In this document: one piece after another, positions 8,795 through 18,316 of the stretch | Layout of the letters: the number at the start of each line of letters is the position of its first letter | Numbering within the stretch: the stretch's first letter is position 1 | DNA from: Dehalococcoidia bacterium | GTDB taxonomy: Bacteria > Chloroflexota > Dehalococcoidia > GIF9 > JAUXIO01 | Direction: 5' to 3' | DNA: 34,217 nucleotides | Assembly (NCBI GenBank): GCA_030620975.1 | Contig: JAUXIO010000009.1 | Coordinates: 1 to 34,217 of the forward strand | Notes under the pieces: model-generated | Told to the model about the DNA's origin: nothing | The model's database searches: none | Seen by the model: the letters and a program-made list of their open reading frames with translations, nothing else | Translations under genes and position numbers: made by a program

Positions 8795-9037
8795 TCAGGG
8801 AATCAAGACACAGATTAACTGAAGAATTATAATGGCGATCAGTGGACTAAAGTCCAACATGCCCGCTCTGGGTACAAAGCGGCGTATCGGATCCAGAATT
8901 GGCTCAGTGATTCGATGCAATATAGCTACTACCGGATTGTAAGGGCTAATAGAAAACCAAGATAGTATAGCCCTCAATATTATAGCCAGAGTGAGTACTT
9001 CACAGGCAAGTCTAATAAAAAGAAACAAAATTGCCAT
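8795..9037 (-). CDS. YggT family membrane protein
   Basis: 80 aa; LRAILSWFSISPYNPVVAILHRITEPILDPIRRFVP motif. Confidence 0.88.
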   Translation of the reverse strand: MAILFLFIRLACEVLTLAIILRAILSWFSISPYNPVVAILHRITEPILDPIRRFVPRAGMLDFSPLIAIIILQLICVLIP

Positions 9038-9837
9038 TATTTAGCTTTAAGCTCTTTAGCTTTATTATAGGCAGCGATAACAGCTTGAAGCAGCGAGGAA
9101 CGCAGCCCACCTTTCTCTAATTGCAATAACCCCTCCGCCGTAGTTCCCCCCGGAGAAGTAACCATATTCCTCAATTCAGCTGGGGGTTTACCAGTTATAG
9201 TAACAGCATGAGCTGAGCCCAATATTGTTTCCAATACCAGTTTTTCCGCCATACTTCGCGCCAAACCAATGTGCACGCCAGCATCAACAAGTGCTTCAAT
9301 AATAAGAAAGACATAAGCCGGGCCACTGCCGCTCAAGGCGGTAGCCATATCTATATACCGCTCATCACTAACATACATCTCCTTGCCCAAAGCTCCCAAA
9401 ATAGAACTGGCCACTTCTTTATGCTGCTCACCGACCTCAGGAGTAGCCGTCCACACGGTTATGCCTTCACCAATCTGCGCCGGCATATTAGGCATAGCCC
9501 GAACTACAAGAGAATGGTTCAACCCCTGACATAAGCTAGTTAAGCTAGCGCCAGCTACTATAGATAATACCAATTGCTGAGATAAGGAACTTCTTAAGTC
9601 CCTTAGCACCCCGTCCAAATCCTGGGGTTTTACAGCCAGAACGACCAATCCACTATTTCCCACTGCCTTTTGATTATTAGCCGAAGTATTAACCCCATAG
9701 CCTCGACTCAACGCCTCACGCCGTGCCTCGCTTACATCGCTAACGGTAATCTCCCGCGCTGCAGCCACCTCTTTGGTCAAAAGACATCTAACCATAGCTT
9801 CCCCCATAACTCCACCACCAATGAAAGTTACCCTCAT
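9037..9837 (-). CDS. proC: Pyrroline-5-carboxylate reductase
   Basis: IGGGVMGEAMVRCLL, LSGSGPAYVFLIIEALVDAGVHIGLAR and MVTSPGGTTAEGL motifs. Confidence 0.93.
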   Translation of the reverse strand: MRVTFIGGGVMGEAMVRCLLTKEVAAAREITVSDVSEARREALSRGYGVNTSANNQKAVGNSGLVVLAVKPQDLDGVLRDLRSSLSQQLVLSIVAGASLTSLCQGLNHSLVVRAMPNMPAQIGEGITVWTATPEVGEQHKEVASSILGALGKEMYVSDERYIDMATALSGSGPAYVFLIIEALVDAGVHIGLARSMAEKLVLETILGSAHAVTITGKPPAELRNMVTSPGGTTAEGLLQLEKGGLRSSLLQAVIAAYNKAKELKAK

Positions 9838-9852
9838 CTCTTACTCCTTATC

Positions 9853-12297
9853 CTACTTTGCCACCACATTTACCAGTCTCCCCGGAACATAAATAACTTT
9901 GGTGACCTCTCTGTCCTTCAAATAAGCTTTTATTCGCTCGCGATTTAGCGCCAGCTCTTTTGACTCAGCCTCAGTAATAGAAGCTGGCACGGCAACCTTG
10001 TCCCGCAATTTACCATTCACCTGAATAACCAGCGTGAGCTCTTCTTCCTCAACTAATTCTTCGTTCCACTCAGGCCAAGATTGATTATGGACGCTATAAG
10101 CATGACCCGTCCTCACCCAAAGCTCCTCAGCCAAATGTGGTGCCGTTGGAGCCAGAAGCAGTAAGAGATCAGTAATAGCCTCTTGCCAAACCGAGTGAGA
10201 AACCGAACCAACTTCCTTGACTCTAGTCAGGTGATTAGTAAACTCCATAAGACGCGCCAGCATAGTGTTAAAGCGAAACCTTTCCAAGTCTTCGGTCACT
10301 TTTTTGATAGTCCTATGAGTAATATGAACCAGTTCCTTTTCCACTTCGGGATTAGCGCTACGAGCAGTGTAGCCAGTCTCCATTAAATTCCACACCCGGT
10401 TCAGCCAGCGACTTATGCCGGTGATGCCAGTATCACTCCACTCCCCACCTTGCTCCCAGGGTCCAATAAACATGAGATAAGCACGAACTGCATCAGCCCC
10501 CAGCTCAGCCACATATACATCAGGGTTAACCACATTGCCTTTGGATTTACTCATTTTCTCGCCGCGATAAATTATCGTCCCCTGATTAAAAAGGCGAGTA
10601 AACGGTTCATCAAAATTAACCAATCCCATATCCCTGATTGCCTTAATAAAAAAGCGCGCATAAAGAAGGTGCATGGTAGCGTGCTCGGCACCACCGGTGT
10701 ATAAATCAACAGGCAGCCAGTAACTTACCTTCTCGTCATCAAAGGGAGCGGTATCAATTTTCGGGCTCGCATAGCGCAGAAAATACCATGAGGAACACAT
10801 GAAGGTGTCCATAGTATCAGTTTCTCGCCGTGCTGGGCCTGCACACTGAGGACAAGCAGCATTAACAAATGGCTCACAGTACTTAAGCGGAGATTCACCG
10901 CTAGGTCTGAACTCAGCATCGGGGGGCAGCAAAACCGGCAAATCTGCCTCTGGCACGGGAACAATGCCACACTTGTCACAATAAACTATGGGGATAGGTG
11001 CTCCCCAATAACGCTGCCGGGAAATAAGCCAGTCACGGAGGCGATAGATGGTAGCCCACTTGCCCCACCCCCTTTTCTCCAGCAAATCGCAAATTGCTTC
11101 AGCTCCCTCATCGCTGGGAAGGCCACTAAATTTTCCCGAATTAACCATGGTGCCAGCTTCAACATAAGCCGACTCCAGCTCTTCTCCGCACCAACCCGGT
11201 GGAGCGATAACCACTCTGACAGGTAAGTTAAATTTCCTAGCAAAAGCAAGGTCGCGAGAATCATGGGCGGGGACCCCCATTACCGCTCCAGTGCCATAAG
11301 TTGGCAACACATAATCAGTAATCCAGATGGGCACCAATTTCCCATTTAACCTGTTTACAACATAACTCCCCAAGAAGACTCCCGTCTTCTCCTTCTCTTC
11401 GGCCGTCCGCTCAAAATCAGTCTGCCGCCGTGACCAAGCAACGTATTCTTCCACTTCAGCCCTATGCTCTGGGGTAGTCAACTGGGGAACCAGAGGATGT
11501 TCTGGAGCTAAAAGAAAGAAAGTTACCCCAAAAATGGTATCGGGGCGAGTGGTAAAAACTCTTATTTCCTTTTGTGCTACACGTTCATGCTCCAAACTGA
11601 AACTCACTTCTGCACCGCTACTCTTACCAATCCAGTTCTTTTGCATTATCTTTATTCGCTCGGGCCAATCTGCCTGACTGTGGTCGAGAAGCTCCTCAGC
11701 ATAGTTGGTAATTCTGAAAAACCACTGCTCCAAATCCTTTTTAGTTACCGCCGTACCACAGCGCTCACAAAAGCCTTCACCCACCACCTGCTCATTAGCT
11801 AATACTGTCAGGCAACCAGGACACCAATTAACCGGCGCTTTAGCCCGATAAGCCAAGCCAGCCCGGTAAAGCTTCAAGAAAAACCATTGCGTCCACTTAT
11901 AGTATTCGGGAAGACAACTAATCACCTCGCGATTCCAGTCATAGATGGCACCCATAGTCCCAAGTTGCCTGCGCATATTCTCTATGTTTTCCATCGTCCA
12001 CACGTAAGGGTGAATTCCGTGGCTGATAGCTGCGTTCTCTGCAGGTAACCCAAAGGCATCAAAACCGACAGGGTGGAGTACATTATAGCCCTGCATTCGC
12101 TTGAATCTGGCGTGGACATCTGAGGGCGCCATAGCATACCAATGTCCAATATGGAGATCCCCCGAAGTGTAAGGGAACATGGTCAAAGCATACCATTTAG
12201 GGCGACTCTCATCTTCTTCAACCTCATATAGTCGATCAGCGGCCCACCTTTCCTGCCACTTCTTTTCAATTTGTTGAGGGTTATATCTGGGAGACAT
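9853..12297 (-). CDS. leuS: Leucyl-tRNA synthetase
   Basis: 814 aa with GDLHIGHWYAM (HIGH), GEKMSKSKGNVVNPD (KMSKS) and the editing domain TYGTGAVMGVPAHDSRD. Confidence 0.96.
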   Translation of the reverse strand: MSPRYNPQQIEKKWQERWAADRLYEVEEDESRPKWYALTMFPYTSGDLHIGHWYAMAPSDVHARFKRMQGYNVLHPVGFDAFGLPAENAAISHGIHPYVWTMENIENMRRQLGTMGAIYDWNREVISCLPEYYKWTQWFFLKLYRAGLAYRAKAPVNWCPGCLTVLANEQVVGEGFCERCGTAVTKKDLEQWFFRITNYAEELLDHSQADWPERIKIMQKNWIGKSSGAEVSFSLEHERVAQKEIRVFTTRPDTIFGVTFFLLAPEHPLVPQLTTPEHRAEVEEYVAWSRRQTDFERTAEEKEKTGVFLGSYVVNRLNGKLVPIWITDYVLPTYGTGAVMGVPAHDSRDLAFARKFNLPVRVVIAPPGWCGEELESAYVEAGTMVNSGKFSGLPSDEGAEAICDLLEKRGWGKWATIYRLRDWLISRQRYWGAPIPIVYCDKCGIVPVPEADLPVLLPPDAEFRPSGESPLKYCEPFVNAACPQCAGPARRETDTMDTFMCSSWYFLRYASPKIDTAPFDDEKVSYWLPVDLYTGGAEHATMHLLYARFFIKAIRDMGLVNFDEPFTRLFNQGTIIYRGEKMSKSKGNVVNPDVYVAELGADAVRAYLMFIGPWEQGGEWSDTGITGISRWLNRVWNLMETGYTARSANPEVEKELVHITHRTIKKVTEDLERFRFNTMLARLMEFTNHLTRVKEVGSVSHSVWQEAITDLLLLLAPTAPHLAEELWVRTGHAYSVHNQSWPEWNEELVEEEELTLVIQVNGKLRDKVAVPASITEAESKELALNRERIKAYLKDREVTKVIYVPGRLVNVVAK

Positions 12298-12323
12298 GTT
12301 TACAAAGTTTAGCTTAATTTAAG

Positions 12324-13121
12324 TTAAATTAAAAGCTTCCCGTGAGCAGAAATGAATTCCTTAATTACGGCAAAATATTGCTCCGTGTGTGACAGCATTA
12401 TGTCATTATGGTCAGCTTCAGGAATAACAATTAGGCGCTTGTCCCTTGTAGCCGCACTGGAAAAAAGATCTCTAGCCTCAGTGAGTGGAACCAGACTATC
12501 ATACTCCCCGTGAATGATAAGTACTGGCAAATCAATGGTTCGCATCTTGACCAAATTGGGAAACTCAATGTCTTCTAAACCAATAGACCCAACGGGAAAG
12601 TCCAGATGCGAGAATAACCTGAGGATGCTGCCAAATCCGCTCTCAATAATTAAACCATTCATCTGCTCCTGATAGCGATGGGCGAGCTCAACTGCGGGAA
12701 TACTTCCCAAAGACCGCCCCATCACAAAAAGGGCACCAGTATAATGCTCTCTCTCCAAGATTTTCCTAAATGCCTCAAATATAACCGGGGCGTCAGCAAT
12801 GGTGTTAGCAAATGTTGGTATCCCCCCGCTTGAACCATAACCGCGATAATCGGCCACGAATAAACTAATGCCCAGTTCATTATAAGCCGGAGCTACGTAA
12901 TCATAATCACTAACAACCTCCCCATTACCATGAAAGAACACGATAATTGGTGAATCCTGATTGCAAATGTAAAAGCGACACGAAATTGATACCCCCTCCT
13001 CCACGGGAATGAAGTAATCAACCGCATTGGAAGGCCCTTCACTAAAATCGCTGCGGGGGTAAAAAACAAACTGAAGAATGTCTTGCCGGTCCAATGCAGA
13101 ATAATCAGCTTGGTAAGACAT
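12324..13121 (-). CDS. Alpha/beta hydrolase
   Basis: FFHGNGEVVSDYDYVAP, MGRSLGSIPAVELA and HGEYDSLVPLTEA motifs. Confidence 0.85.
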   Translation of the reverse strand: MSYQADYSALDRQDILQFVFYPRSDFSEGPSNAVDYFIPVEEGVSISCRFYICNQDSPIIVFFHGNGEVVSDYDYVAPAYNELGISLFVADYRGYGSSGGIPTFANTIADAPVIFEAFRKILEREHYTGALFVMGRSLGSIPAVELAHRYQEQMNGLIIESGFGSILRLFSHLDFPVGSIGLEDIEFPNLVKMRTIDLPVLIIHGEYDSLVPLTEARDLFSSAATRDKRLIVIPEADHNDIMLSHTEQYFAVIKEFISAHGKLLI

Positions 13122-13287
13122 TATTTGAACCTTAATTTTAGCATTCGATTATGGAATAAGTCCACTGCAACCCCCTCACCACTCAACTGCTTGTTTTACC
13201 ATAGACAAAGCGGCACTCTTAGTTTTATAATGCATTGCAAGCACTGGATCTACCGAAGCGATTTGTTAGTCCATTGACTAACTGAAA

Positions 13288-14202
13288 TTGGTAGAGGTTT
13301 ATACTAACTCACTAAAATTAATGATTAGCGACGAGTACATAATTATCCGCCCACCCGGTGAAGCAAATAGCTTCCTGCTCCCCATAACATTTGGCTGCTC
13401 GCACAACAAATGTACCTTCTGCCCTTTCTATCGTGGCATAAAGTTTCGGGCAAGAAGCCTAGACGACATCAAAAGAGATATAGATGAAGTGGCCAAAAAC
13501 TATAACTGGAGTGCCAGAAGGGTTTTCTTAGAAAATGGCGATGCCCTAGTATGTTCTTACTCAAGACTAAAAGATATCTTGGAATACTTAAATGAGAGAT
13601 TTCCCTATCTGGAAAGAGTTGCGAGTTACGCTACCCCACAGAATGCTCTGCACAAAACCACTGAAGAACTAGCCTCACTGGGGCAGCTCGGCCTCAAACT
13701 CGTCTACTTTGGCGTTGAAAGCGGAGATGAGGAGATTCTACTGAAAGTTCAAAAGGGAGCAACCTACGCCCAGATAGTTGAAGCAGCGCAGAAAATAAAA
13801 AGGGCAAATATCACCCTTTCAGTAACCATAATTTTAGGACTTGGAGGTGTCAAAGGTAGTAAAAGGCATGCCCTAGAAACAGCCAGAATTCTAAATGAAA
13901 TAGACCCAGATTACGTTGGCGCTCTGACTTTAATGCTTGCGCCGGAAACCGAACTTTACGACGAGTGGAAAGAGGGTAAATTTTTAGCTATTTCGCCTTT
14001 CGAAACCCTTGAGGAGTTGAAGATAATCATAGCAAATTCAAAGTTCACAAATTGCTTCTTCACCGCAAACCACGCTTCAAACTACCTCCCACTGAAAATA
14101 AACTTGCCAGAGCAGAGGGAGGAGGCGATAAAACTTCTAAACAAGTTGCTTGCAGATAAGGACACTTCTACACTCAAGCCCGAGTTCCTTAGAGCGCTAT
14201 AA
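13288..14202 (+). CDS. Radical SAM protein (Elp3/HemN-like fold)
   Basis: CSHNKCTFCPFYRG (CxxxCxxC), LVYFGVESGDEEILLKVQKGAT and TIILGLGG motifs. Confidence 0.85.
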   Translation: MVEVYTNSLKLMISDEYIIIRPPGEANSFLLPITFGCSHNKCTFCPFYRGIKFRARSLDDIKRDIDEVAKNYNWSARRVFLENGDALVCSYSRLKDILEYLNERFPYLERVASYATPQNALHKTTEELASLGQLGLKLVYFGVESGDEEILLKVQKGATYAQIVEAAQKIKRANITLSVTIILGLGGVKGSKRHALETARILNEIDPDYVGALTLMLAPETELYDEWKEGKFLAISPFETLEELKIIIANSKFTNCFFTANHASNYLPLKINLPEQREEAIKLLNKLLADKDTSTLKPEFLRAL

Positions 14203-14289
14203 GAAGCTACAGTAACAGCTAATATAAACTAAATGCCCTCAGTTCAGAAATGCATATGCCTCAATTTCAAGCATTTCGTGTGATAAACA

Positions 14290-15447
14290 TCACTTGGTAA
14301 ACCAGACGAACAGCCCGATACCCAAGAGCCCAAGAGCAGCCGCGAAATAAAAAACAGAGGTGGTATCCAGCACACTCACTATTATGCCACCCAAAAGCGG
14401 CCCCGCTGCCATGCCCAAGCTCATCGCCATATTAAACACGCTCAATGTCGAGCCCATACCATACGTCCTACCTTCTTCTACAACTAGAACTGAAGCTGCC
14501 AGCATCGAGAGCGCACCTCCAATGCCACCAAATATGCTCAATGCCAACAATTGCCAGAAGCACTGCATCCATGGAACCAAAGCTAGAAACGCAATACCCA
14601 GTAAACTGCCAATTACAACTAATCCCCTCCTATCAAATCTATTGGCAATTCTGCCAAAAAACATCTGGGGAAGGGACATCGCCAGCATATTAGCTGCCAG
14701 CACAATTCCTATCTCCCCTAGGTTTAACTTCAGGGTAAAAGCAGCAAAGATGGGTAAAAAACAGCTAAAGCCGCCTCTGCCCAGTGCATAAGCCAGTCGG
14801 AAGCTAAATAACCCCCTTACCACTCCGCTCCGTGCTATCTCTCTAAAAGAAATCCTGGAGGATGCTTCCCTCTGAGTTTTATTGCTAATTTCTGGCAAAT
14901 AAGCAAGAGCCAGAAGAAAAGCCAAGAAGTTGAGGGCGCCCATAACATAGAAGGCCAGACTCATACTAAAATATTCAGTCAACATCCCTCCTAGAAGGGG
15001 ACCAAGAGCAAACCCGGTAAAAAATGCCGCGTTGAAATACCCCATAAAGATGCCTTCCTCACCTACGGGCGAGAGGTCTCCCACATAGGCTTGAGCAATG
15101 GGGATAATCATAGCGGCAGCCACCCCATGAACTAAACGAATTGCAGTCAGCTCAAAAACTGTGTTTGTCCATACGTAGCCTAACGAGATTACGGCATAGC
15201 TAAAAAGCCCAAAGCAGATGAAATTTTTCCTGCCCTTTAGGTCTGAAAGCCTGCCAAAAATGGGCATGAAAATGCCGCGGGAAATAGAAAATGCGGCAAA
15301 GATTATGCCCACCCAGACTGCAGTGGCTCCCAGATTCTCCGCATACAGAGGTAAAAGCGGAGCGATAATCCCCGCCCCAAGCATGGAGGAAAAAATTGAG
15401 ATGGCAAGAATTGCGAAGACCCTATTTGTCATATTGCAGCTAACCAA
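14290..15447 (-). CDS. MFS transporter
   Basis: 385 aa, about 12 hydrophobic segments; GRLSDLKGRKNF and FFGRIANRFDRRG loop motifs. Confidence 0.88.
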   Translation of the reverse strand: MVSCNMTNRVFAILAISIFSSMLGAGIIAPLLPLYAENLGATAVWVGIIFAAFSISRGIFMPIFGRLSDLKGRKNFICFGLFSYAVISLGYVWTNTVFELTAIRLVHGVAAAMIIPIAQAYVGDLSPVGEEGIFMGYFNAAFFTGFALGPLLGGMLTEYFSMSLAFYVMGALNFLAFLLALAYLPEISNKTQREASSRISFREIARSGVVRGLFSFRLAYALGRGGFSCFLPIFAAFTLKLNLGEIGIVLAANMLAMSLPQMFFGRIANRFDRRGLVVIGSLLGIAFLALVPWMQCFWQLLALSIFGGIGGALSMLAASVLVVEEGRTYGMGSTLSVFNMAMSLGMAAGPLLGGIIVSVLDTTSVFYFAAALGLLGIGLFVWFTK

Positions 15448-15538
15448 GCATAATAATTACTTACGCCAAAATAAGAATAAATGCCAGACAAAAAGCTCAT
15501 ATCAGCAAGTTGCCCAAATCTAGATATTTGACAGACAA

Positions 15539-15552
15539 AGATTATATAATCT
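15539..15552. promoter_or_regulatory. Perfect 14-bp palindrome AGATTATATAATCT next to TTGACA
   Basis: Read directly; TTGACA at 15528-15533. Confidence 0.4.
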
Positions 15553-15597
15553 AAATGGAAGCAAATATGAATTGGATTATTGATATTAAGGTCTCAA

Positions 15598-15876
15598 ATG
15601 GCCAAAGATGAGGAACTGTTACCCCAAAATAAGGCCCAACAGATTGCAGAAAAGTTTCTGTTAGCCAGGTGCAAAGGACCAAAAATCACCTTTGCCGAGA
15701 CCAAATTGGTCATCAAGAAGGAAACTGGCCCCATATATGAGATAAATGGCATGCTCACTATGCCCCTGGACAGCTTCCTCCATCGCTTCACATATGGTTC
15801 TCCATCACACCGCTTTTCCTTCAAAGTGGAGGTTGATGCCAAACAGGGTACAATCCTGCACTATGAGCTCAACTAG
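15598..15876 (+). CDS. Small hypothetical protein
   Basis: 92 aa from ATG at 15598 (MAKDEELLPQNKAQQIAEKFLLARCKGPKITFAETKLVIKK...); no family recognised. Confidence 0.6.
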   Translation: MAKDEELLPQNKAQQIAEKFLLARCKGPKITFAETKLVIKKETGPIYEINGMLTMPLDSFLHRFTYGSPSHRFSFKVEVDAKQGTILHYELN

Positions 15877-16424
15877 CCAACCCCACCATATTTCTCATAA
15901 AATACTAACTGTGCTAATTCTTTCCTTTTCGGCACTTTTGCCTCCCCCTCGGGATAACCTAACGGCGTCATTTCAACCACCACAATATTCTGTGGCAATT
16001 CCAAGATCTGGGCTGCCTTCTTAGCATCAAGGGCGCCAACATGGACGCCACCCAAACCAAGAGAATGAGCTGCCAGCATCAGGTTTTGCATCGCCAAGGC
16101 GACATCGAACATATACCAATCACCTTTATCCGTCACCGCTTCACCTCCGCGAAAGCCTGATTTCCCCAGCTCAGCACAGGCCACAATAACCACGGGCGCG
16201 CTCTTAATGGCTTCAATTGCCGGATTCCAGGGGGTAAGAGCGCCGGCCAAGCTCACTTTCCTTTGCGCATCCCGCACCACTATAAACCTCCAGCATTGAG
16301 TATTAGCCCAAGAGGGAGCCCAGCGAGCCGCTTCCAGAACTGTATTAAGCTCTTCCTTCCCCACCGATTCAGGCTTGTAGCGACGAATACTGCGCCTAGT
16401 TTCTATTGCTTCAATCACTTCCAC
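15873..16424 (-). CDS. Nitroreductase family protein
   Basis: IEAIETRRSIRRYKPESV and AARWAPSWANTQCWRFIVV motifs. GTG at 16424 follows AGGAGGT at 16431-16437; the tracked start at 16490 lies inside pcm. Confidence 0.85.
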   Translation of the reverse strand: MEVIEAIETRRSIRRYKPESVGKEELNTVLEAARWAPSWANTQCWRFIVVRDAQRKVSLAGALTPWNPAIEAIKSAPVVIVACAELGKSGFRGGEAVTDKGDWYMFDVALAMQNLMLAAHSLGLGGVHVGALDAKKAAQILELPQNIVVVEMTPLGYPEGEAKVPKRKELAQLVFYEKYGGVG

Positions 16425-16444
16425 GATCTCACCTCCTATTCTTC

Positions 16445-17080
16445 TTACTCTTCCCACGCTCCTTCGCCAACAAGCGGGACAAAACGACAACCGCCTAAAT
16501 TCTCAACCAAGTTCTGCTTCTTCCGCTTAGTAATTTTAAGTAGTTCCTGTTCCCAGCGTGAGCCCACAGGTATCACCAGCCGCCCTCCAAAAGATAACTG
16601 GTCAAGAAGCACCTGAGGGACAGACGGAGCGGCAGCGGTAACCATAATGGCATCATATGGAGCTTCATCTGGCCAGCCCAAATTCCTACCAGCAACATGA
16701 ACTTCAACATTGGCGTAGCCAAGCCTCTCCAAAACTTGCCTCGCCAATTCTACCAGTTGAGGCAAGCGGTCCACAGTAATTACTCGCTTCGCCAATTCAG
16801 CTAGTATTGCCGCTTGATAACCACTCCCAGTACCCACCTCCAGCACTTTTTCACTACCTTTAAGTTTCAAGGCTTCGGTCATCAAGGCAATGATAAATGG
16901 CTGAGAAATAGTCTGCCCATAGCCGATACTTAAAGGTCTGTCTTCGTACGCCGCGTAGTAGCTGTCCTGAGGAACAAAAACTTCACGAGGAATGCGCTCC
17001 ATGACTTCCAGCACACGCCTATCCCTGACCTCCAAGCTCAGATGCCTGATCAACTCAGCTCGGACTGCTTCCAAACCCAA
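16445..17080 (-). CDS. pcm: Protein-L-isoaspartate O-methyltransferase
   Basis: YGQTISQPFIIALMTEAL and VLEVGTGSGYQAAILAEL motifs. Confidence 0.92.
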   Translation of the reverse strand: MGLEAVRAELIRHLSLEVRDRRVLEVMERIPREVFVPQDSYYAAYEDRPLSIGYGQTISQPFIIALMTEALKLKGSEKVLEVGTGSGYQAAILAELAKRVITVDRLPQLVELARQVLERLGYANVEVHVAGRNLGWPDEAPYDAIMVTAAAPSVPQVLLDQLSFGGRLVIPVGSRWEQELLKITKRKKQNLVENLGGCRFVPLVGEGAWEE

Positions 17081-17100
17081 CCTGATACCACCTTGAGGCT

Positions 17101-17343
17101 TTAGCCAAGAATAAAAGCCAGCACAATGAGGACGAACAACATCGAACCGGCAATAATCCCAATGCGGCGCAGTTCAATCAGCATATATTGATACTTAGTC
17201 GCCGCTTGGATTGGAGAAGGCACTTCAGATTCAGATGAAGTTGAAGCTGTCTCAAAACGCTGAGGCTGCCTCTTAATCGTTGCTTCTGCCAACTTACGAC
17301 GATATTCTACCTTTGATCTGGCTCTTCGTGATTTTTTCGCCAT
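17101..17343 (-). CDS. Small hypothetical protein with basic N-terminus and C-terminal transmembrane segment
   Basis: 80 aa; MAKKSRRARSKVEYRRK and IGIIAGSMLFVLIVLAFILG. Confidence 0.6.
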   Translation of the reverse strand: MAKKSRRARSKVEYRRKLAEATIKRQPQRFETASTSSESEVPSPIQAATKYQYMLIELRRIGIIAGSMLFVLIVLAFILG

Positions 17344-17356
17344 ATTTTTAATAAAG

Positions 17357-18214
17357 CTAAACCTGCTTATAAATTCTAGTGCTTGAAATATAAGCGTGAC
17401 CTAGAAGCTTTTGCACAGACTCCAGTCGACTGCCACCCCTCAGCTTATGAGTGGCAAAACTATGGCGTAGAGTACGAGGACTAACCCTATCACCAAGCCC
17501 CGCCTCACTAGCATAGTTCTTGACAATCTGCCAGAAGCCTTGTCGAGTAAGGCGTCCACCGCGCCGATTAAGGAACAACGCCGACTCCTCCTCTCGGCGC
17601 AGTAGCTCGTAGCGAGCGGTATTCTCATATTCCTTGATTGTCTGCACCATCTGAGAGTCAATTGGGATAACCCGACTTCCGGAACCATGCTTAAAGCAAT
17701 ACACACAACCTCGCTTCAAATTAACATCTTCCAAGTTTAAAGCTACCAGTTCACTTACTCGGAGTCCAGAAGTATAAATTAACTCCAGCATCACCTTATC
17801 CCTTGCCGCCTCGGGAGTGGACAGCTTAGCTGGCTCTGCCAGCAAGCGGTGCACCTCAGAAACTGATAGTGTCATGGGTAAAGACTTACTGAATCGGGGA
17901 GAGGCCAAGCTCCGTGTGGGTCCATCCTTCAGTCTGCCCGAATTGAACATAAATTTAAGAAAGGATTTAATTGCAGCTATTTTGCGCGCCAAAGTAGTCA
18001 ACTTATATTTTCTCTCCCTAAGGTTAAACAGATACTCGGTTAGAAGTTCATTATCCAACCTGGACCATGCTGAGCTAGAGCCTCCACTATCCCCCTGTGC
18101 CTCAATAAAAGCCGCCAACTGATTCAAGTCATTACTGTAAGCAGCCAAGGTATTCTCTGAATAGCCCTTCTCATTGGCCAGGTAATCAAGGAAGGCATTA
18201 ATGTCTTCTTCCAT
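17357..18214 (-). CDS. xerC: Tyrosine recombinase, XerC/XerD-like
   Basis: N-terminal core-binding domain; TSGLRVSEL, LRHSFATHKL and LLGHAYISSTRIYKQV catalytic motifs. Confidence 0.85.
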   Translation of the reverse strand: MEEDINAFLDYLANEKGYSENTLAAYSNDLNQLAAFIEAQGDSGGSSSAWSRLDNELLTEYLFNLRERKYKLTTLARKIAAIKSFLKFMFNSGRLKDGPTRSLASPRFSKSLPMTLSVSEVHRLLAEPAKLSTPEAARDKVMLELIYTSGLRVSELVALNLEDVNLKRGCVYCFKHGSGSRVIPIDSQMVQTIKEYENTARYELLRREEESALFLNRRGGRLTRQGFWQIVKNYASEAGLGDRVSPRTLRHSFATHKLRGGSRLESVQKLLGHAYISSTRIYKQV

Positions 18215-18316
18215 CCTGTCGCTATTTTAGCACAACGCGCACCAAAGAAAACAAAAAAGAGGAGTACTTTGAACATTTTTTGCTTCTATTTAATCTTGTA
18301 TGTAAAATAATTTGTT

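Noticed and set aside
17357-18214. Tyrosine recombinase as evidence of an integrated mobile element
   Set aside because: Reads as a chromosomal XerC/XerD-like protein between housekeeping genes; no att repeats, phage genes or tRNA seen
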